From the NCBI RefSeq assembly GCF_048595595.1, contig NZ_CP184347.1: 64,000 nt of DNA. The stretch is one strand, 5' to 3'. Origin of the DNA: Bacteroides pyogenes_A (lineage in GTDB: Bacteria; Bacteroidota; Bacteroidia; Bacteroidales; Bacteroidaceae). The position numbers and the translations under genes are program-made. The notes beneath the pieces were generated by a model. It saw nothing but the letters and a program-made list of their open reading frames with translations. It was not told the DNA's origin and did not search any database. Every line of letters starts with the position of its first letter. Within the stretch, counting starts at the first letter, position 1. Shown here in pieces: positions 62,591 to 64,000 of the stretch.

Positions 62591-63280
62591 TCATTTCTCA
62601 CCGGAACGATAATAATATACCAAACCATAATCCCGGCATTTCTCCAATCTGCTTTCATTGGGTTGGACTTTTCCAAACTTAGACTCCACCTGATTCCATA
62701 TATCCAAAATCAATTCGTCGGCACGCCCCCGCATAGATGCAAGATCTTCCAAACTACGGGCTGTGGCAGCCTGATAGTTTTTCTGTCGTTCATAGCTGTC
62801 GAGAAAAATATCGTAATGCACTTTCACACGCGCAATAGTAGGATTATAAATGGGTATCCCTCCTTGCGAAATACGCCGCTGTTCTCCTTCTATTATTCTT
62901 GCCCCCCATTCTATTAATGCGTATTCGCTAAGCAGATCGGGCACTGCGTTTACATCCGGCAAGCCATAAAGTTCTTTTTGCGAGTCTTTAATTTCATCCC
63001 TAAGCACGGCTAAATTAAACACTTGTATAAAATGTGATATATAAAGCCTCGCCGTCCTGACATTTGCCTGATGCTTGCGACTGGCTTTAGACTGTGCAGC
63101 GTAACACTGGACATAATAGATCTGTGCCGCTTCGAACTTCGACAAAAAGTTACGGGCTTCAAACAGAGTTTTCAACGAGATAGCCAAGTCGTTCACAGAA
63201 TATACATCTCCCTTGCTGACCGCTGCTTTCAACGCTCTCACTCTGGCTTGATCAGTATTTGGCAATCGTCTGTAAGGCAT
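62591..63280 (-). CDS. conserved hypothetical protein
   Basis: 229 aa, mostly helical, basic, no signal peptide or membrane segment. I do not recognise a domain. Visible features are the helices AISLKTLFEARNFLSKFEAAQIYYVQCYAAQ and VHYDIFLDSYERQKNYQAAT, and a C-terminal region ending KCRDYGLVYYYRSGEK. It starts 15 bp after the polyprenyl synthetase stop and ends 19 bp before tatD, so it is cotranscribed with both. Confidence 0.8.
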   Translation of the reverse strand: MPYRRLPNTDQARVRALKAAVSKGDVYSVNDLAISLKTLFEARNFLSKFEAAQIYYVQCYAAQSKASRKHQANVRTARLYISHFIQVFNLAVLRDEIKDSQKELYGLPDVNAVPDLLSEYALIEWGARIIEGEQRRISQGGIPIYNPTIARVKVHYDIFLDSYERQKNYQAATARSLEDLASMRGRADELILDIWNQVESKFGKVQPNESRLEKCRDYGLVYYYRSGEK

Positions 63281-63295
63281 ACCTCTTTCAGTTGT

Positions 63296-64000
63296 TTATA
63301 TCTCACGATACATGAGAAGTTTCACTACATTTTTCAATTCATATTTTTTCTCTTCGATCACACTTACAGCATTTAAGCTCTCCATAGCCAGATCGTAGTA
63401 TTCGCGTATCTTGTTTTCACAGATTTTCCGGATATTCAACCGATCATAAATAGAAGTCACCGCTTGGATTTTCTCAACCGGATCAAACGTCTCCGCATCC
63501 AGCCAAAAGTTCAAGTTTTTTCGTTCCAGTTCATCTACACGTTCAAGGGCTTTAATGAGCATATAAGTTTTTTTGTTACAAAGAATGTCTCCACCTATTT
63601 TTTTTCCGAAGACTTCCGTATCTCCATATATATCCAACAAATCGTCTCGCAATTGGAAAGCAATCCCTATCCGTACACCGAATTGGTATAAAAAGTCAGC
63701 ATCCAGAGCGGATGCTCCAGCCAAAATTGCACCGATTTTTAAAGCAGAAGCAAGCAATACCGCAGTCTTCAAACGAATCATATCGAGGTATTCAGCTTCC
63801 GACACATCTTTGCGGAATTCGAATTCCATATCCATCTGCTGTCCTTCGCAAATTTCAAGTGCAGTGCGGCTGAACAGGTCGAGAACTTCTTTTAAATATT
63901 CAGGAGCACAGTCTGTCATGTATTGATACGCCATAACCAGCATTGCATCACCGGACAATATAGCCGTATTATCATTCCAAATCTTATGAACAGTAGGTTT
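63296..64000 (-). CDS. polyprenyl synthetase family protein (5' end outside window)
   Basis: The reading frame is open to the window edge (234 codons plus stop). The visible part begins KPTVHKIWNDNTAILSGDAM, which follows the first Asp-rich motif in trans-prenyltransferases; the second motif DDLLDIYGD is present (about residue 125 of the visible part), with GKKIGGDILCNKKTYMLIKAL after it. It builds isoprenoid chains (geranyl, farnesyl or longer) from IPP. Chain length cannot be judged without the N-terminus. First gene of the unit with the unknown gene and tatD. Confidence 0.94.
   Translation of the reverse strand, partial: KPTVHKIWNDNTAILSGDAMLVMAYQYMTDCAPEYLKEVLDLFSRTALEICEGQQMDMEFEFRKDVSEAEYLDMIRLKTAVLLASALKIGAILAGASALDADFLYQFGVRIGIAFQLRDDLLDIYGDTEVFGKKIGGDILCNKKTYMLIKALERVDELERKNLNFWLDAETFDPVEKIQAVTSIYDRLNIRKICENKIREYYDLAMESLNAVSVIEEKKYELKNVVKLLMYREI

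Overview
The window looks like chromosomal DNA of a gut or oral Bacteroidales bacterium, most likely genus Bacteroides. Evidence: a SusC/SusD outer-membrane pair, a two-gene ExbD cluster, an N-terminal-only glycogen synthase next to a debranching enzyme/GT4/GH57 set, and many promoters of the Bacteroidetes type (TTTG about 19 bp before TAnnTTTG) in front of recognisable genes.

Layout. 1-5.2 kb: susD-like (cut by the window edge) and susC-like genes of a glycan-uptake locus. 5.5-19.3 kb: TIGR02757-type protein, SDR oxidoreductase, a probable small RNA, panD/panC, glycogen synthase, a DUF4270 lipoprotein, the minus-strand glycogen operon (debranching enzyme, glycosyltransferase, GH57), rhomboid protease, MarC and a Crp/Fnr regulator. 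19.7-33.3 kb: housekeeping genes guaA, mscL, gapA, M3 peptidase, a lipoprotein, dCMP deaminase, S41 peptidase, 5-formyl-THF cyclo-ligase, DUF721, recF, a TPR protein, ribH, tRNA-Tyr, tRNA-Gly and a Gfo/Idh/MocA (GH109-like) protein.

33.55-44.97 kb: an integrated mobilizable element of about 11.4 kb with relaxase, MobC-like protein, probable oriT, DUF3408 protein, primase, two small HTH proteins and two tyrosine recombinases. Its cargo is unusual: an alpha-oxoamine synthase coupled to an Acg-type nitroreductase, a Crp/Fnr regulator, an HxlR regulator with a clear palindromic operator, and a SnoaL-like protein. The element appears to have split a dispersed composite repeat (a 24-bp box followed by 22-bp palindromic units). 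An uninterrupted copy lies at 58.8-59.0 kb, and a third array of the same units at 7.8 kb.

45.3-54.7 kb: cardiolipin-synthase-like gene, then a complete type II-C CRISPR-Cas system. It has 26 repeats of 47 bp (the first degenerate) with 25 spacers, cas2, cas1, a 1528-aa cas9, and a tracrRNA encoded divergently from cas9. Each repeat carries a TATCTTTG -7 box, so each crRNA may have its own promoter; one spacer looks like an intrinsic terminator. 54.8-64 kb: thyA, folA, an Lrp regulator, M64 peptidase, GNAT acetyltransferase, the exbB/exbD cluster, tRNA-Ser, tatD, an unknown gene and a partial polyprenyl synthetase gene.

All calls come from reading the sequence and recalling families; no database search was run.
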